Of a stretch of DNA of 64,000 nt, positions 9,772 through 23,100 are shown piece after piece (within the stretch, counting starts at the first letter, position 1; each line of letters starts with the position of its first letter). The stretch lies in contig CM033399.1 in NCBI GenBank assembly GCA_019426215.1, forward strand, positions 23,631,022 through 23,695,021. Direction: 5' to 3'. The DNA is from Buddleja alternifolia (lineage: Eukaryota > Streptophyta > Magnoliopsida > Lamiales > Scrophulariaceae). The notes under the pieces are model-generated. The model worked only from the letters and a program-made list of their open reading frames with translations. It was not told the origin of the DNA and searched no databases. The position numbers and the translations under genes are program-made.

Positions 9772-11376
9772 TGTTGGGAATTATACGAATAAAACGCAGC
9801 GGAAAGTAAATTTAATTCCCAAAGCCTGAATCATCTCTAATCCTCGTGTTTAATTGTGTATAGAAAAATTACCGTTCTATGTTGATTTCTAAACGTAATC
9901 CTTTTTCTCTAACGCTGAATTTGCCAACGTCTCTAATTCGTCACGCCGGAATCAAAAACGAAAAACTCCTCCTTTCTTCCTTGTCAAACACGGCTAGAGA
10001 GAGAGAGAGAGAGAGAGAGGTGGGAGACTTTTTCTTGGAGAGAAAGTTATGTAAGTTGCCTTGTGTTATTTTTCACCTTGTGATATATTTATATTATTAT
10101 GAAACAATAACACTAGCATGCAAGAGCCCTATTTGGGCGTCTATTTGGCCGCCCCTTAGTGGGCTCGGAAGCCTTCGGGCTTTCGTCTTGCTTGCTAATT
10201 AATTAATCGGATAATTTATTTATCCAATAAATAAATTGATAATCCAATTAATTCAATTCCTAATTAATTTATAATTCAATTTCTCCAAGAAATTAATTAA
10301 CTCATTAATTTAATTAATTAATTAAATTATCCAATAATTAATTAATTAATTACGGCATCCAATGCCGTGAATTTCTCTCAAGTCTTTTTCCCATGTTTTT
10401 CCTTTTGCACTTCCTTTAAGCGCGACTCTTTAGGTTCGTCTCAAAAGGCAATTGGGAGGAATCCAAAAGGGTGTGAGTGACACCTAGCCAGTCTCGTGGC
10501 TCACACCGTAACCCAATTGAGAACGAATGAATAGGATCATTCCAAACCTTTACGCCGTGAATACCGTATGTGTATAAACCTTTTATTCTTATATCCCAGT
10601 CAAGTAAGAGTCATGGTTTAAAGTCAAACTCATATAACTTGACCATATGCCTAAGCTCATAATAAGTCGAGGTATTTAAATGCTTTGGCCAAAGACTTTC
10701 ATCCTCACTTATTCATGATCGCATAGGATATTTTACTCATTCACTTATGAGAATAAATTCCATATTGCAAATCAGTTAACAATGCTACTTGCCCATCAAG
10801 TCCCACTTCGAGGTCGATTCCACCAACAGGTGATTTGAATCTAACTACTCTAATGACAGACTTGATGTCACAAGTACATCTTCAACTCGATTTCTCAGGT
10901 CAGAGGTTCACACATACCTATCACTACTTATCAGTTTCATCATTGACTGTCAATGAGTGAATACCAATGTGATGAATTGATGCGAGCCGTGTTCGAACAT
11001 ATCAGTCCAACTGACACGTCTATGATATAAGTTCCCACTACCATTTCCATAGTGTACGACTGACACTTTCTCTGTCGAAACTTACATCATACAAGTCTTT
11101 ATTCACTATTGATGCCCAATCAATATTTCTTAGACTTGCGAACCCTTTTAGATGTCAAGGGTCAAACCATTCTAGTGTCTTTCCTCCTATCCCATAGGAG
11201 GTAGAAGGTTCGCCTTGTCATCAAGGACTTTACGTTGTTTATTCACACCTTATAAATGCCTATAAGAAAACAACAATCAACTGCCTTATATTAATAGAAA
11301 AACCATAGTTTAGTTACAATGTTTATGCCCTATAAATCTATCCTCTTTATGGCATTCGAGAGCATATACTCTAACA
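9772..11376 (+). mobile_element. Solo LTR, 1,605 bp
   Basis: It begins TGTTGGGAATTATACG and ends TACTCTAACA. A perfect 5-bp duplication, ATTAT, flanks it at 9767-9771 and 11377-11381. No internal retrotransposon sequence follows, so it is a solo LTR left by LTR-LTR recombination. It contains a (GA)n tract near 10001-10019 and a region of repeated TTAATTAA words at 10196-10350. A diverged relative lies in inverse orientation at 61768-62502. Confidence 0.85.
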
Positions 11377-11381
11377 ATTAT

Positions 11382-12398
11382 ATTAAAGGATTGATTAGTA
11401 TGTAATAATAGAAAAATACATACAAGAAAAAAAGTCAAAAAAAGTCAAAAAAATCCTAAATAATGCACGTAATTGCTAGCTATAGTCTTACACACCATGT
11501 GTGAGTAATTCTTAGTGTTAATCATTAAATAATTGCATAGTGAGATTAGTTAAATGGTAAATGACGCAGACATTTTTCATTTATTTTAGTTTTTTGATAA
11601 TAACATAAAAGGTAACATTGTGAAAAATACGTATTTTAGACTCATACGCCCGCCCCAAGTGGTGATCGAGTCCAAGGTGGATACTCGTTCTACCCGAGCT
11701 CATTGCCATCTTTACATATAAGAGGAAATGAAAATCCAAAAAAATCATAAATCCATGAAAACTATAGGCTTGTGGCATAATTTAAATGATAAAAAATAAG
11801 ATTTCAACTTATTATAAACTACAAAATTAACAAAAAAGATAATTATGAGGAAGATAAATCAAAGTGTGACAAAAATTAGAATGCAATTAGTTGTTTCAAG
11901 GATTACAAAATGTAATTGTTAAACTAACCATTCTTGTTTTCCAGTTTGGATCTATTTATCACAAATGATAGATAACAGATCTACAAACTTTCAACAAAAA
12001 TATTATTATGTTAAATAACATTAGATAAATGTAATTTGACACCATATATTAAATTTTTACATTTTTTTATATTTTATTACAAATTAAGTTAAATGTCCGT
12101 TATTTTTTAATTATACAAACATAAATTAAAAGCTATGTATCTAAATTATTGAATAATTTAAATTAAAAAATTAAACATTAATTGATAAAATTAAACATAT
12201 AATATAGATTAGAGTGCACAGTTTAGTTTTATCTTGATTGCGGACTACTATCAAGTTAAATATTCTATTTACGTAGTACAATTCATAAAATTACAAAATT
12301 TATCTTATGAATATTAGGTTTGTTTATTTATACATGTCTATAATCTATTATTATATTATATAAATTTCATACTAAAATTTAAAATGAACAGAGTAGAT
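11382..12398. other. AT-rich interior, possibly Helitron-borne
   Basis: Strongly AT-rich sequence without a coding frame that I can support. It lies upstream of a Helitron-type 3' end, so some or all of it may be Helitron interior, but no 5' terminus was found. Confidence 0.4.
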
Positions 12399-12426
12399 CA
12401 CGCGCAATGCGCGTGCATTTTACTAG
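12399..12426 (+). mobile_element. Helitron 3' terminus
   Basis: The hairpin CACGCGCAATGCGCGTG (7-bp perfect stem, AAT loop) at 12399-12415 is followed by CATTTTA and then CTAG at 12423-12426. A T follows directly. This is the diagnostic Helitron 3' end: a stem-loop some bases before CTRR, inserted between A and T. The flank TTAGCTAAATGTACTAAA resumes the duplicated segment seen intact at about 69, so the empty site is visible. The 5' TC end and any Rep/helicase gene were not found. Confidence 0.7.
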
Positions 12427-12444
12427 TTAGCTAAATGTACTAAA

Positions 12445-12516
12445 ATTTAGATAATATAATATCTTTCCATATATTTCTAGTATTTATGTTAATTTAGGTT
12501 TCTTTACGTTTCCTTG
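12445..12516 (+). mobile_element. TRIM-like Copia element, 5' LTR part 1
   Basis: The LTR starts at about 12445 (ATTTAGATAATATAATATCT, where TGTTAG would be expected) after the target duplication CTAAA (12440-12444). It is cut at 12516 by insertion of Copia-1. It resumes at 26273, giving an LTR of about 186 bp in all. Confidence 0.65.
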
Positions 12517-14004
12517 TGTTAGGAAATTTCATTAGATGTTTTGATGATGACAAGATAGGATTTTATGTTAGACCCCAAATATAATGTAAGTTTTTGTTTT
12601 AATCGATCTATGTATAAGCGTTCGAAAGTATGTAATTTTTATTTAGGCTTGTAATTTTTATCTTTATAGATTTTAGACTAAGTATTAGATACCGAATTAC
12701 TAATAGAATTCTAGGTGAGTCTATTAGAGAAGAAGTTGAAGATCAGCATCTGAAGTCAACTGAAGATGAAGATTTGTTCTTAGCAACTGTCAAACGCTAA
12801 AGGACTATTTCAGGATTTATGGATCAAGCGCTCAAAGCACTATAGCGATCAGTATCAGATTCACCTGAATTAAATCTTCAAGTCATGAAGGACTTAAATG
12901 CAATCATTCAACGGACATTTATTTCCAACGGGAAATAAATTCAAATGCATTAAATGCCTGATAAGAGCATTAAATGTCATAAGCTATTATGACTTGTGGA
13001 CAAGCCACTTTTTGACTAGACTGTTAGAACTTCAGAGTTTATAGCTGCTCCCCGTCCAATCGGAACCAGCAAATTTTCAGGAATGTCAGAGAAAAGGTAG
13101 AATCACGCGCCGCATGAAAGGCACGCTCCTACATGTGTCCAACGGACAGATCCCAAGAATTGCCTATAAATCCCTACCTCCAGCAAACCTAATAGAGATC
13201 GACACAATAGAGATATACGTATATGCACAAGAAACTATACTGAAATTCTCGTTCAAAGAAAAAGCTTAGAAACTCCATAGCCAAAATCTTTCAAGCTTTT
13301 TATATACACTCCAGACAGTCACAAATATCTCAAGCCTCTTCCAAAGAAGAAACCTAAATTCTTACTGAGATATTCCAAGTTGTTTGATCTTCCTAAAAAC
13401 AAACAAACCCTTGTGACAAAACCCTCAACCTTTCATCTGAGTGAGAAAGCTGTTGAAACACCTTACAGGCAGTATTTTTGAGTGAGAGAAGCTTGTAGAA
13501 GACGATCTTCATTGGTGCTGAAATCTGTGTGATCAAGGAGCCCAAGATCATTTTCACCTATTTACTATCTTGTAGAAGATTCTGTGTGATTCTTTGATAA
13601 TCATCTTAGTAAATTTCCTTCGAGTGAAAAGGAGAAGAAGGACGTAGCTGGGATTACATCAACTAGTAAACCTTACAATTTCTTGTGTCATTTACTTTAA
13701 TTATTGTCTTGCTTTACATTATTTTATTTGCTTTGAAAAAGACAAGCTAATCCGCTAAGCGACTATTTAACCAAAACAAACGCTAAAGCTTTAAAATCAT
13801 TTCCGCTGTGCTAACCCTGATTAAGTGATCTAAGCATTACCATACTTTGGTAAATTGCTAAAATCACTAAGTCTAAGTTATCTTTACTGAAGCGTCTGAT
13901 CCAAGCGTTCAGTTGCCTAAGCGTTCTAATCTTTAAAAGTGATACGAAATTTTTGAAGTCGAAAAAGACTTCAGGGTCTATTCAACCCCCCCTCCCCCTT
14001 CGAA
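12517..14004 (+). repeat. Copia-1 5' LTR, 3'-truncated
   Basis: This matches 24759-26267 throughout. The last ~30 bases (CTAGACCCTTTCGTATGCCA and the terminal GGGACCACCA) are missing, and the sequence jumps into gag near 14004. The primer site is therefore absent. Confidence 0.85.
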
Positions 14005-16073
14005 AAAGTTGTAACTCGAGCCCCTAGAGCAACCGAGGCTACTCCAGATGGTTACGTCGAGAAACCTAAGTTAGAATGGACGCCAGAGGATAGAAAAAGA
14101 GCGAACTGGATAATGTTGGACGAAGTGCACTCTACTCAGCGTTAGGAGATAATGATGCATTGTTCAACAAGATCAAACAATGTAAGACTTCCAAAGAAAT
14201 ATGGGATAAGCTGGCTGTAGTGTGTGAAGGTTCAGCACAAATGAAGGAGAACAAGCTTTCCATAGCCATGCAAAGATTTGAGCATTTCAAGATGCAGCCC
14301 AATGAGACGCTAGAACAATTGGACGCAATGTTTACTTTGCTCATTACAGAGTTAGCGTTATTAGACAAGGAGTTGACCAACAAGGAAATGGCCAATAAGA
14401 TTTTCAAAAGTCTTTCAAGCAAGTATCTGATTAAGACTGTTGCTATGAGAGAATCACAGACATTGGAGACTCTTACTCCAGAACATGTGTTTTCCGAATT
14501 AAAGGCATTTGAGTTCGAATTGGGTGAAGTCAGCGACTGAATCAGGAGATTTAATCGCTACTACCAAAAGTAAGGGTAAAGCGGTTAGTGAGGTTAAACC
14601 AACAAAATCCAATGAAGAAAAGAAGATGGCTTTATTGGTCAAGAAATTCAAGAAATTTCTAAGATATGAAAAGAGAAATCCTAGTGGACAAACGTCATTT
14701 CAAACTCCTCCCCCTGCTCCAGCGCCTCAGTATCAAGCGCCAGTATATTCTACACCTCAGCCATTAGCACCAGTTCCTTATCGAGCACCTACAACTCCTA
14801 CTCAGAATCTCTCAGCTCCAATTAGATCAAAGCGATTAACCACTGAATAGAAAATGAAAACTAATTTGTGTTATAATTGCAGGAAAACAGGACACTACTA
14901 GGTAAATTGCCCTTATCCAAATGTGTCTAAGCCCACAAGGCAAGACTATGTGGATAGAAACCAATTCAGGAGCAACCTTCGCCAACAAGGTTTGCTAGCG
15001 GAATCTGAACCATTCTCCGCACCTGAAGAGGATTTGGAATCATCAGATGAAAGAAGTGATGATGAGCCTACAAGAGACTCAGCGTTGATTTTCTTATGGC
15101 AAGAGATGATGAAGCGTCTAACGATTCGCTACCAAAGGTAACCACTGAATTATCTCATCCTCTTTCTTATGATGAATTACTTGACAAAGTTAATGAATAT
15201 TATAAAGATTGTCAAGATGCCGCCAAAATATATCAAAATCACTTCGCTATTATCTCATCGCTCATAAGTGATAAAGTAACGCTCAAAGCAGAGTTGCAAA
15301 TTCAGCAACAATGTATTGAGAAGAACCAATCGCTTGAGAGTGAGAATACTCAATTGAAAAGCGATCTTTATATAATAGTCAAGAGAGAAGCTGATCTGAT
15401 CGCTAGACTTGCCAAATCAGAGCAGCTCGTCTCATCATTATCAAAAACTTCAAGAAAGTTGGATAATGTGACTGAGGTAACAAGAATGTTTGGTGAAAGG
15501 ACCGGTTTAGGATGCAATAAATTCGGTAAACAACCAAATAAATCTAATGTTACGGCAAACAACAAAGGAAATGATGTTTTCTTTGTTGAGAAAGGTTCAC
15601 AAAGTCAAACGCTAAATGAACCAAGCGACAATGGTATGAGGCCAAATGAGAAAGCCAAAGCTGACTCAGGCAAGGGAAAGACGAAAGTAAATGATTCACA
15701 AAGAAAGGTTCATCTAAACACTCAAAAGGCTAAGGATAAACCTAACCACAATGAATCAAGCGCTAAGCGTCCAGCACCAAAAGTGCAACCCAAGCCAGCG
15801 CCAAGGAAATACCAGCGTCAATATCCAAGACAGTCAAGATCATATTATCGATACTATGATGATTATGATTATGATTACTATTATAATCGAGGATATTATT
15901 ATACACCCAAAAAGCACACACAGCAGAAGGTGAAAAATGCACACACAACACAATGTGAAACCCAAAAAGGCCAGTATTCCTACAATGAAGACCAGGAATT
16001 CAAACCAAAGTTACTAACATTGAAGGACCCAAGACAACATGGGTACCTAAGAAAAATTAGAACTCTCCTTTAA
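14005..16073 (+). pseudogene. Copia-1 gag, broken
   Basis: Gag forms the particle shell. The capsid-type region runs from about 14005, first in a shifted frame, then as 14160-14540 with IWDKLAVVCEGSAQMKENKL and NETLEQLD. Later come a proline-rich part, a zinc knuckle (CYNCRKTGHY-stop-VNC, near 14870-14910) and a long coiled-coil-like, charged C-terminal part (15096-16073) rich in Lys, Gln, Tyr and Asp. Breaks include a stop after the capsid part, a TAG inside the zinc knuckle and several frameshifts. The N-terminal ~50 codons are missing when compared with Copia-2. The last frame stops directly before the pol frame. Confidence 0.85.
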
Positions 16074-19000
16074 ATGCAGGTACCTAGAGCCAACACTGAT
16101 ACTTCAGTTTGGTACATTGAGAGTGGATCGTCAAGACACATGACGGGTTCCAAAGATCTCCTAGCTAACTATCAAGCTACCAACGGTCCTCAAGTTATAT
16201 TCGATGATAACTCCAAAGGTAAAACCAAAGGTATAGGTATCATGCATAGGGGGAACAACATGACTAGTGATGTATATTATGTTGAAGGTCTTAAGCATAA
16301 TTTGTTAAGCATTAGTCAATTTTGTGATAAAGGCTTTGAAGTAAAATTTTCAAGCGACTTCTGCTATGTTAACGACGCTAAGAGTAAGTCTACTAAATTA
16401 AGAGGAAAAAGAACAAACAATGTGTATTTAGTAGATTGGGATTCTACAATTGATAACAACCCCACATGCTTTGTTGCTAAAAGACAAAATGAATTGGGTT
16501 GGTTATGGCATAGAAAAATGAATCACCTCAATTTTAAGGCAATCTCTCAATTAATATCGCTAAATCTAGTGGAGGGATTACCTAAGGGTTCCTTTCAGAA
16601 GAATCGCTTATGTGATGCATGTCAAATGGGTAAACAAGTTAAATCATCTTTTAAGAAGAAACCATGTCTATCTACTTCTAGAGTTCTTGAACTATTGCAT
16701 CTAGATTTGTTTGGTCATATTCAAAATTCAAATCATGAGCGTTAGTGGTAAAAAGTACTTGCTAGTGATAGTTGATGATTTCTCTCACTATACATGGGTA
16801 GAATTTCTAGCAACCAAAGATGAAACTAGTGTCAAGCTCACAGTGCTAATTCGTCAATTGCAAACTTATAAAGATTTAAAAGTGACGAGAATTAGAAGCG
16901 ATAGAGGAACTGAATTTACTAACCAATTTGTTGAGAAGTTTTGTATAGATTTTGGAATACTTCATGAGTATTCTACTCTTAGAACGTCTCAACATAATGG
17001 AGTTATCGAGGGACAGAACAGAACGCTTAAAGAAGCTGCTAGGACGATGCTTGCAAAGTCTAAGCTGCCTCAAAGGTTTTGGGCCGAAGCTATCAATACC
17101 GCTTGCTACACTCAGAACCGGTGTATGATCAACAAGCAACATGAGAAGACTCCATATGAGTTGTGGAAGGGACGTAAGCCTAACGTTTCATAGTTTCATG
17201 TATTTGGTTCAAAATGTTTCATTCATAACAATGGATCCCAAAGCCTAAAGACATTTGATCCTAAAGCGGATGAGGGAATCTTTCTAGGCTATGCCAAAAA
17301 TGGAAAGAGTTTTCGCATCTTAAATAAGATCAAATCAAAAGTTGAAGAATCCACTCATGTTGTGTTTGATGATGCTAACCAAGAACCGAGTAACGTTAAT
17401 CCTGATGATGTAGGAAGTGAAGATCTTGCCCAACAAGCGTCATAAATCAATCTTGGTGATGATAGTGATAGTGATGAGGATGATGAGATCTTTGTTCCCA
17501 TTCCTAAGGTCACTCGTGAGGTTACCAATGATGATAATGTCAAAATCGCTGATGATCATGAAAAAAATGATCATTAAAAGCAAATTGGAACTGTGAATGA
17601 TGAAGCGACTGCGCAAGAGACAAATGAGGGTCAAGCGATTGATAACCAAGAGTCTCTCAACATGTTCCAACCAGACCGAAAATGGCTTAGAGACCATCCA
17701 CCAGAGCTAGTAATTGGAGACATTGAAGCACCTGTTAGAACTAGGTCCGCTACAATTAATGAGGCCATGTTCGCAAGCTTCCTATCACAAATGGAACCAA
17801 AGAAAGTGGATGAAGAACTCAGTGATTCAAGTTGGGTAGAAGCAATGCAAGAAGAGCTCAACTAATTTGAGAGAAACAAGGTTTGGACGCTAGTACCAAA
17901 ACCAACTCACCAAGGAGTTATTGGGACTAGATGGGTTTTTAGGAACAAAATGGATGAAGATGGTATTGTTATAAGAAACAAAGGCAGATTAGTCGCTCAG
18001 GGTTATTGTCAAGAAGAGGGTATTGATTTTGATGAGACGTATGCCCCAATAGCCCGTCTTGAAGCGATTAGGATGTTCCTAGCAGTTGCCGCATTCAACA
18101 AATTCATAGTATACCAAATGGATGTGAAGAGTGCTTTCCTGAATGGTAAACTCCAAGAAGAAGTCTATGTAGAGCAACCTCTAGGATTCATTAGCAACCA
18201 TGGCAAAAGTATGGTCTACAAATTGGATACGGCACTCTATGGCCTCAAACAAGCACCAAGAGCTTGGTATGACACTCTCTCTATCTTCCTTATAGGTAAA
18301 GGCTTTTCAAAAGGCAGCGTTGATACAACATTATTTAAAATTACCCATAATGAAGATATTCTCTTAGTCTAAATTTATATTGATGATATTGTATTTGGTT
18401 CTACTAATAAGCGATTGTGTGAGAAATTTTCGAAAATGATGCAAGAACAATTTGAAATGAGCATAATGGGTGAATTAACTTTCTTCTTAGGATTACAAGT
18501 TAAACAACTCCCAAATGAAATATTTATAAACCAAGCTAAATATACAAGAGATATGATTAATCTTCAAAAATTCCAATGAGCCAAACACTTAAGTTAGATA
18601 AAGATGAAAGTGGGAAGAAAATTGATATCACTAACTATAGAGGTATCATTGGATCACTCCTTTATCTTATCGCTAGTAGACCTGATATTATGTTTTCGGT
18701 ATGCATGTGTGCACGCTTTCAAGCTGATCCTAGAGAGTCACACTTAAATGCTACCAAGAGAATCCTTAAATACCTAAAACGCACTCAAAATGTGGGCTTA
18801 TGGTATCCAAGGGACTCTCCTTTTGAACTAATTGGTTATTCAGACGCAGATTTTGCAGGATGCAAAATAGATAGAAAAAGTACTAGTGATACATGTCAAT
18901 TTCTAGGTGATAGACTAATTTCGTGGCATAGTAAGAAACAACAATCCATAGCGACTTCTACTGCGGAGGCAGAATACGTAGCCGCTGGGAGCTGTTGTGC

Positions 19001-19298
19001 ACAGATCCTTAGGATGAGGCAACAACTTAGAGATTATGGAACAATCCTAGGTCCTACCCCAATCCATTGTGATAATCAAAGCGCTTTAGCTATGACCCAA
19101 AATCCTGTCCTTCACTCTAGAACCAAACACATTGACATTCGATAGCATTTATTGCGTGATCATGTTCAAAAGAAAGATATCTCCATTCACTTCATTGGAA
19201 CTGACAAACAATTGGCAGATATCTTCACCAAAGCGCTCAACGAACAACGCTTTCTCACTTTGAGAAGTGAATTAGGTATGATCGACTTAAACGCTTAA
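16074..19298 (+). pseudogene. Copia-1 pol (PR-INT-RT-RH), broken
   Basis: The protease motif reads WYIESGSSRHMTG, with Glu where the catalytic Asp (DSG) should be. The GAG-pre-integrase zinc site is WLWHRKMNHLNF with CDACQMGK. The integrase core shows D in VDDFSHYTW, D in SDRGTEF and E in the NGVIEGQNRTLKEA block. The RT palm has the Copia block [14 protein letters not shown] and YIDDIVFGSTNK, with a TAA just before the YIDD. RNase H shows SDADFAGC and STAEAEYVA, and the tail LADIFTKAL ends at TAA 19296-19298. In-frame stops fall at 17191, 17443, 17863 and 18370, with shifts near 16740 and 18555. A diagnostic Copia order (integrase before RT) is clear. Confidence 0.92.
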
Positions 19299-20177
19299 AT
19301 CATAAAGCATCATATTTATAGGCATACAATTTAGGGGGAATCCACTTTTTGTTTATGTCTAAAGCGTTTGTCAAAAATCTGAAATAAGTCGTCAATTTTA
19401 GGGGGAACTTTAAAATTGTACTTATCTCAATATATAAAGCGACTGTGATAAAAAAATGACTTTTAAATTTTTTTTATGCATTGATCACTAATGCTTATCT
19501 TTATGCATGACAAAAATCAATCTTCAATAAATGAAAATGTCTTTTTTTAATTCAAGCGATTGATTTTATTTCTAACTTTAAGAAATTAAATTTTGTTCTC
19601 AAAAGACTTCAGTGTTAAAAAGATTTCCACTTTAACGCTAAGTGAATTTCTCTAAACATCATGCATAGTTTTCATCGCTGAAAGTAACGTGTGGATAAGT
19701 CCAAAAGGTTGGATTTCACAACTGCTCACACGTGCTTATCAATTCAAACTGACGGTTAATGATTCCTATCTAAAAACTAGGCGGTTCAGTAACTGCACAT
19801 GTCTGAGTACGTGTCAGTGTACTATCAGGCGCGTGCATTTCACGCTGAAAATTTTAAAATTCAAACGTTTTCAAAAAGTAACTGTCGATCCCAAAACATT
19901 ATATTTCACAGCAGTTAACCTATTTTACCGCCCTTTTTGACATCCGTATTTATGTGTAAACGACTTAGATTTCTTTTTGTTATTTTTCAGCATTAACTTT
20001 TGTACACGTGTCATTCATCTACCGGTTGAGGAGTTATTTTTGCCTCCTATTTAAACCTTCCATAATCTTTACAGTAAAACTTTATCACTTCCATATTCCT
20101 CTACTATAAATTTCTTTCTCTCTAAAGGCAAAAATAATATCTTTCCTCTCCTCAACCGAAGTTTTTTTTTTTTATCA
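19299..20177 (+). other. Copia-1 spacer between pol and third coding region
   Basis: About 0.9 kb of AT-rich noncoding sequence. It includes GGGGGAA purine stretches near 19333 and 19402 that resemble polypurine tracts. No supported ORF was found. It could hold a promoter or splice acceptor for expression of the downstream coding region. Confidence 0.45.
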
Positions 20178-23100
20178 ATGGCACCGAAGTCTTCAAAATC
20201 TGCTGCCGAAAAATCTTCCAAACCAGAGAAACCAGTCACCATTAACGCCGGTTTTCTTGTTAACTGGGACTATTTATTTAATAACCAGAATTTCCCTCTT
20301 AGGACTGTTCTTCCACTCGTTCAGGAGTCTGGTCTACATGATATGCTAACTGCTATTTTTAACTTCTTTGAGGAAGAAACCCTATTCTTCTTCAAGAATG
20401 CAAAAATCTCCGACGACGGAAACTCCATTTCTTGCGTCTTTCCTTTTACCCGTGAAACCTTCGTTCTCACTCCTTCTCTTATATCTTCTTTAATAAATTT
20501 GCCAAACGATGGTGGCGAAGTTGAAAATGTCACTCTTGGAGATGCTACCAAAGTATGGGCATTGATCAAGAAAGATGAAGTTGAAGCTGCCTATGAACCC
20601 AATTTCAACAAAAATGACATGAAGGGTGAAAATGTCATTCTTGCGGACATATGCGCCAAAATGATCGAATGCAGAAAGGGAAGCTTCAATAAGGTTACAA
20701 ACCTTCAATACAAGATGATGGTGGCCATTCTGACCAAACGGAAGATAAATTGGTCGCTTTACATTTTTAATCGCTTCAAGGCAGCGATGGCTAAGTCAGT
20801 TAATCCCAAGCCTTACGGGATTATTTTAAGCCGAATTTTTAGTGCTAGAGGTTACACCAATTCCGCTGGAAAGAAGTTCCCAGCGCTAAATTTTTATGGA
20901 AAGAAGATGATCAACGAGCTGCTCAAACCAAGAAAATGGGGTGGTGCAGCGGTTCGCAAAGAAGAACGTGAGCGACTTCTTGCCGAAAGAGTTGTTCGCG
21001 CGTCCTCGTCTTCACCACCATCTTCATCGGAAGAAAAGGTGGTGGTTAAGCGACCAAAACGAAAGATCGCTGTTAAGGTCGCTAAGCCAGCCAAGCCAGC
21101 GAAGAAGCAGAAGCCAAAGCCAAAGAAGAAGCAGAAACCAGAGCCCAAGAAGAAACAAAAGTCTCCTTCTCCTAAATCTCCCTCTCCCCCACCTGTCTTC
21201 ATCATCTCTCTAGAAGAGGACGAAGAGGTAGAAGAAGTACCTCTTGCCCAAAGGCGTACTCCTTCATCCACTCCAGCTGCATCGACAAGCGTTCCAACAG
21301 AGCCAGCGAGTGTTTCACCTCCATCTGACACTGTTCCAGAAATCAGCTCAGATCCTAAAGCCTATGCTCAATCTGAAAGGCTTTCTCGTGTTCGGGGTAA
21401 GTACATGTGCTAAGCAACGTCATTTATCCTTTCCTCGTTAGTTTCCAGTCCCTAAAGCTAGGATAAAATCTTTTCAGCCGAGTGTGAAGCAAATATTCAA
21501 ACTGTTCTTAACACTCTTGAGGATTTGCATATTCCCATCCGCGCTGATCCTATTACTTTTTTTCTCGATTTAGATCCTGAAGAAGTTGTTCTGAAGCCTG
21601 AGGAAATTATACCAACCATACAAACAGATCAAGCGACTGCTTCAGTCGATGATAATCCTCAGGGTAAGCGTTTTTAGTCTTTTATTTGTAATTTCTACTT
21701 AGTACAAATTTTGCTTGCTTTTCTCAAGCGCTTACATGTATCAGCTCAAGATGCACCAGACGCTGATGCACCTCCACCTTCAGAGGTTCCCATTGAAGTA
21801 GATGTTGATATGGCAACTGTTGTGGATATAGCTAAAGAAGTATCTCAAGTCCTTCCTGACGCTGAAACGTCTCCAGTCAGTGAAGTGACTCTACATGCTG
21901 AGCGGTCGATAGAAGTGGCCCCTATGCCAACAGAAGAAATTGCCTTTGTTCCTACTCTAACTGGATCTCCTCCTCGTGTCATAGACTTATTTCCTCGCGG
22001 ATACAATGCAGACATTGAGTTCTACTTTGCCGCTAGAGAGCTTGACACCAGGCAGTTAGTCGAAATGGAGATCAATTTTCAAAATACTCTCCATAGGACT
22101 GATCTCTCCAACTCTGACAAGTTTAAATTCTTGGAGCCTTTCGCCGATCTAAGTCTTTACAATCTTGAGAGACTCCAATCTAGACTTGATTATATTCGTC
22201 GACCAGCGTTCAACATGACTGAATTTGATGAGAAGTGTTTTAACTTCACTGGCCATTCTGAAGAGTCTTTTTATCCCTTGCGCCAGAATAAGATCGTCAT
22301 CAAGAATCCCCATATGGATGATTGGTCAAAGAATCCAGACGAAGAAATTCTCAACAGGATTGGATATTCAGCTTTTCCCAAAGTAGTTAATTCTCCTCAA
22401 AATGCTTCATCCCCCAAACCTCTCAGATTGTGGAAAGGAAAAGGACCAGTAGTTGCTGAGCATCCCAACCCTATCAACTCGTAGATAGAAGATGAAGCCC
22501 GAGATTACCTTGCAAGATTATGGGCTGAGGATTATGATAAAGAAACTGAACGCTTTGAGAAATTCCTTGCCTCTAAAAAAGATCAAAAGAAAGCTGACAA
22601 GCTTGGTAAGCGATGGATGATGGATACAGCCAGATGGGCTAAAGAGTTTGTTTTACACTTCTATACCCTTGAAGAACTCGTGAGATATCCATTTCTTTTT
22701 AATTTGGAATAGAATACAGACGCTGAGGGTTTGCTACCTTTTTACTTCAACAGCGTAAGCATATTGCCGGAAATGTTAGCGATCTGCCAGGTTACAGGCA
22801 ACCTATCAAAAGCTACATCCGTCAACGGCTAGCCTTATTCAGTCAAGGCAGACGCTATGTGTTTCACCCCCATCAAGCGTTTGTTCAGCGCATCTTTCCA
22901 AATTTGAACGAAGAAGCCTCAACCAGTAAACAACCGCTTCTTCCAGGACAAAGTGAAATTGTTGTCGATGTTACAAATGAGCACGCTGAGTTTGCTGAAC
23001 TCCACAGAGACAGAAGAGCAGTGATAGAAAATGCACAAGCGTTGGACATCACTTTCAACCACTATTCAGGGCTGAGCGACTTCCGAGGATACAATCTTCA

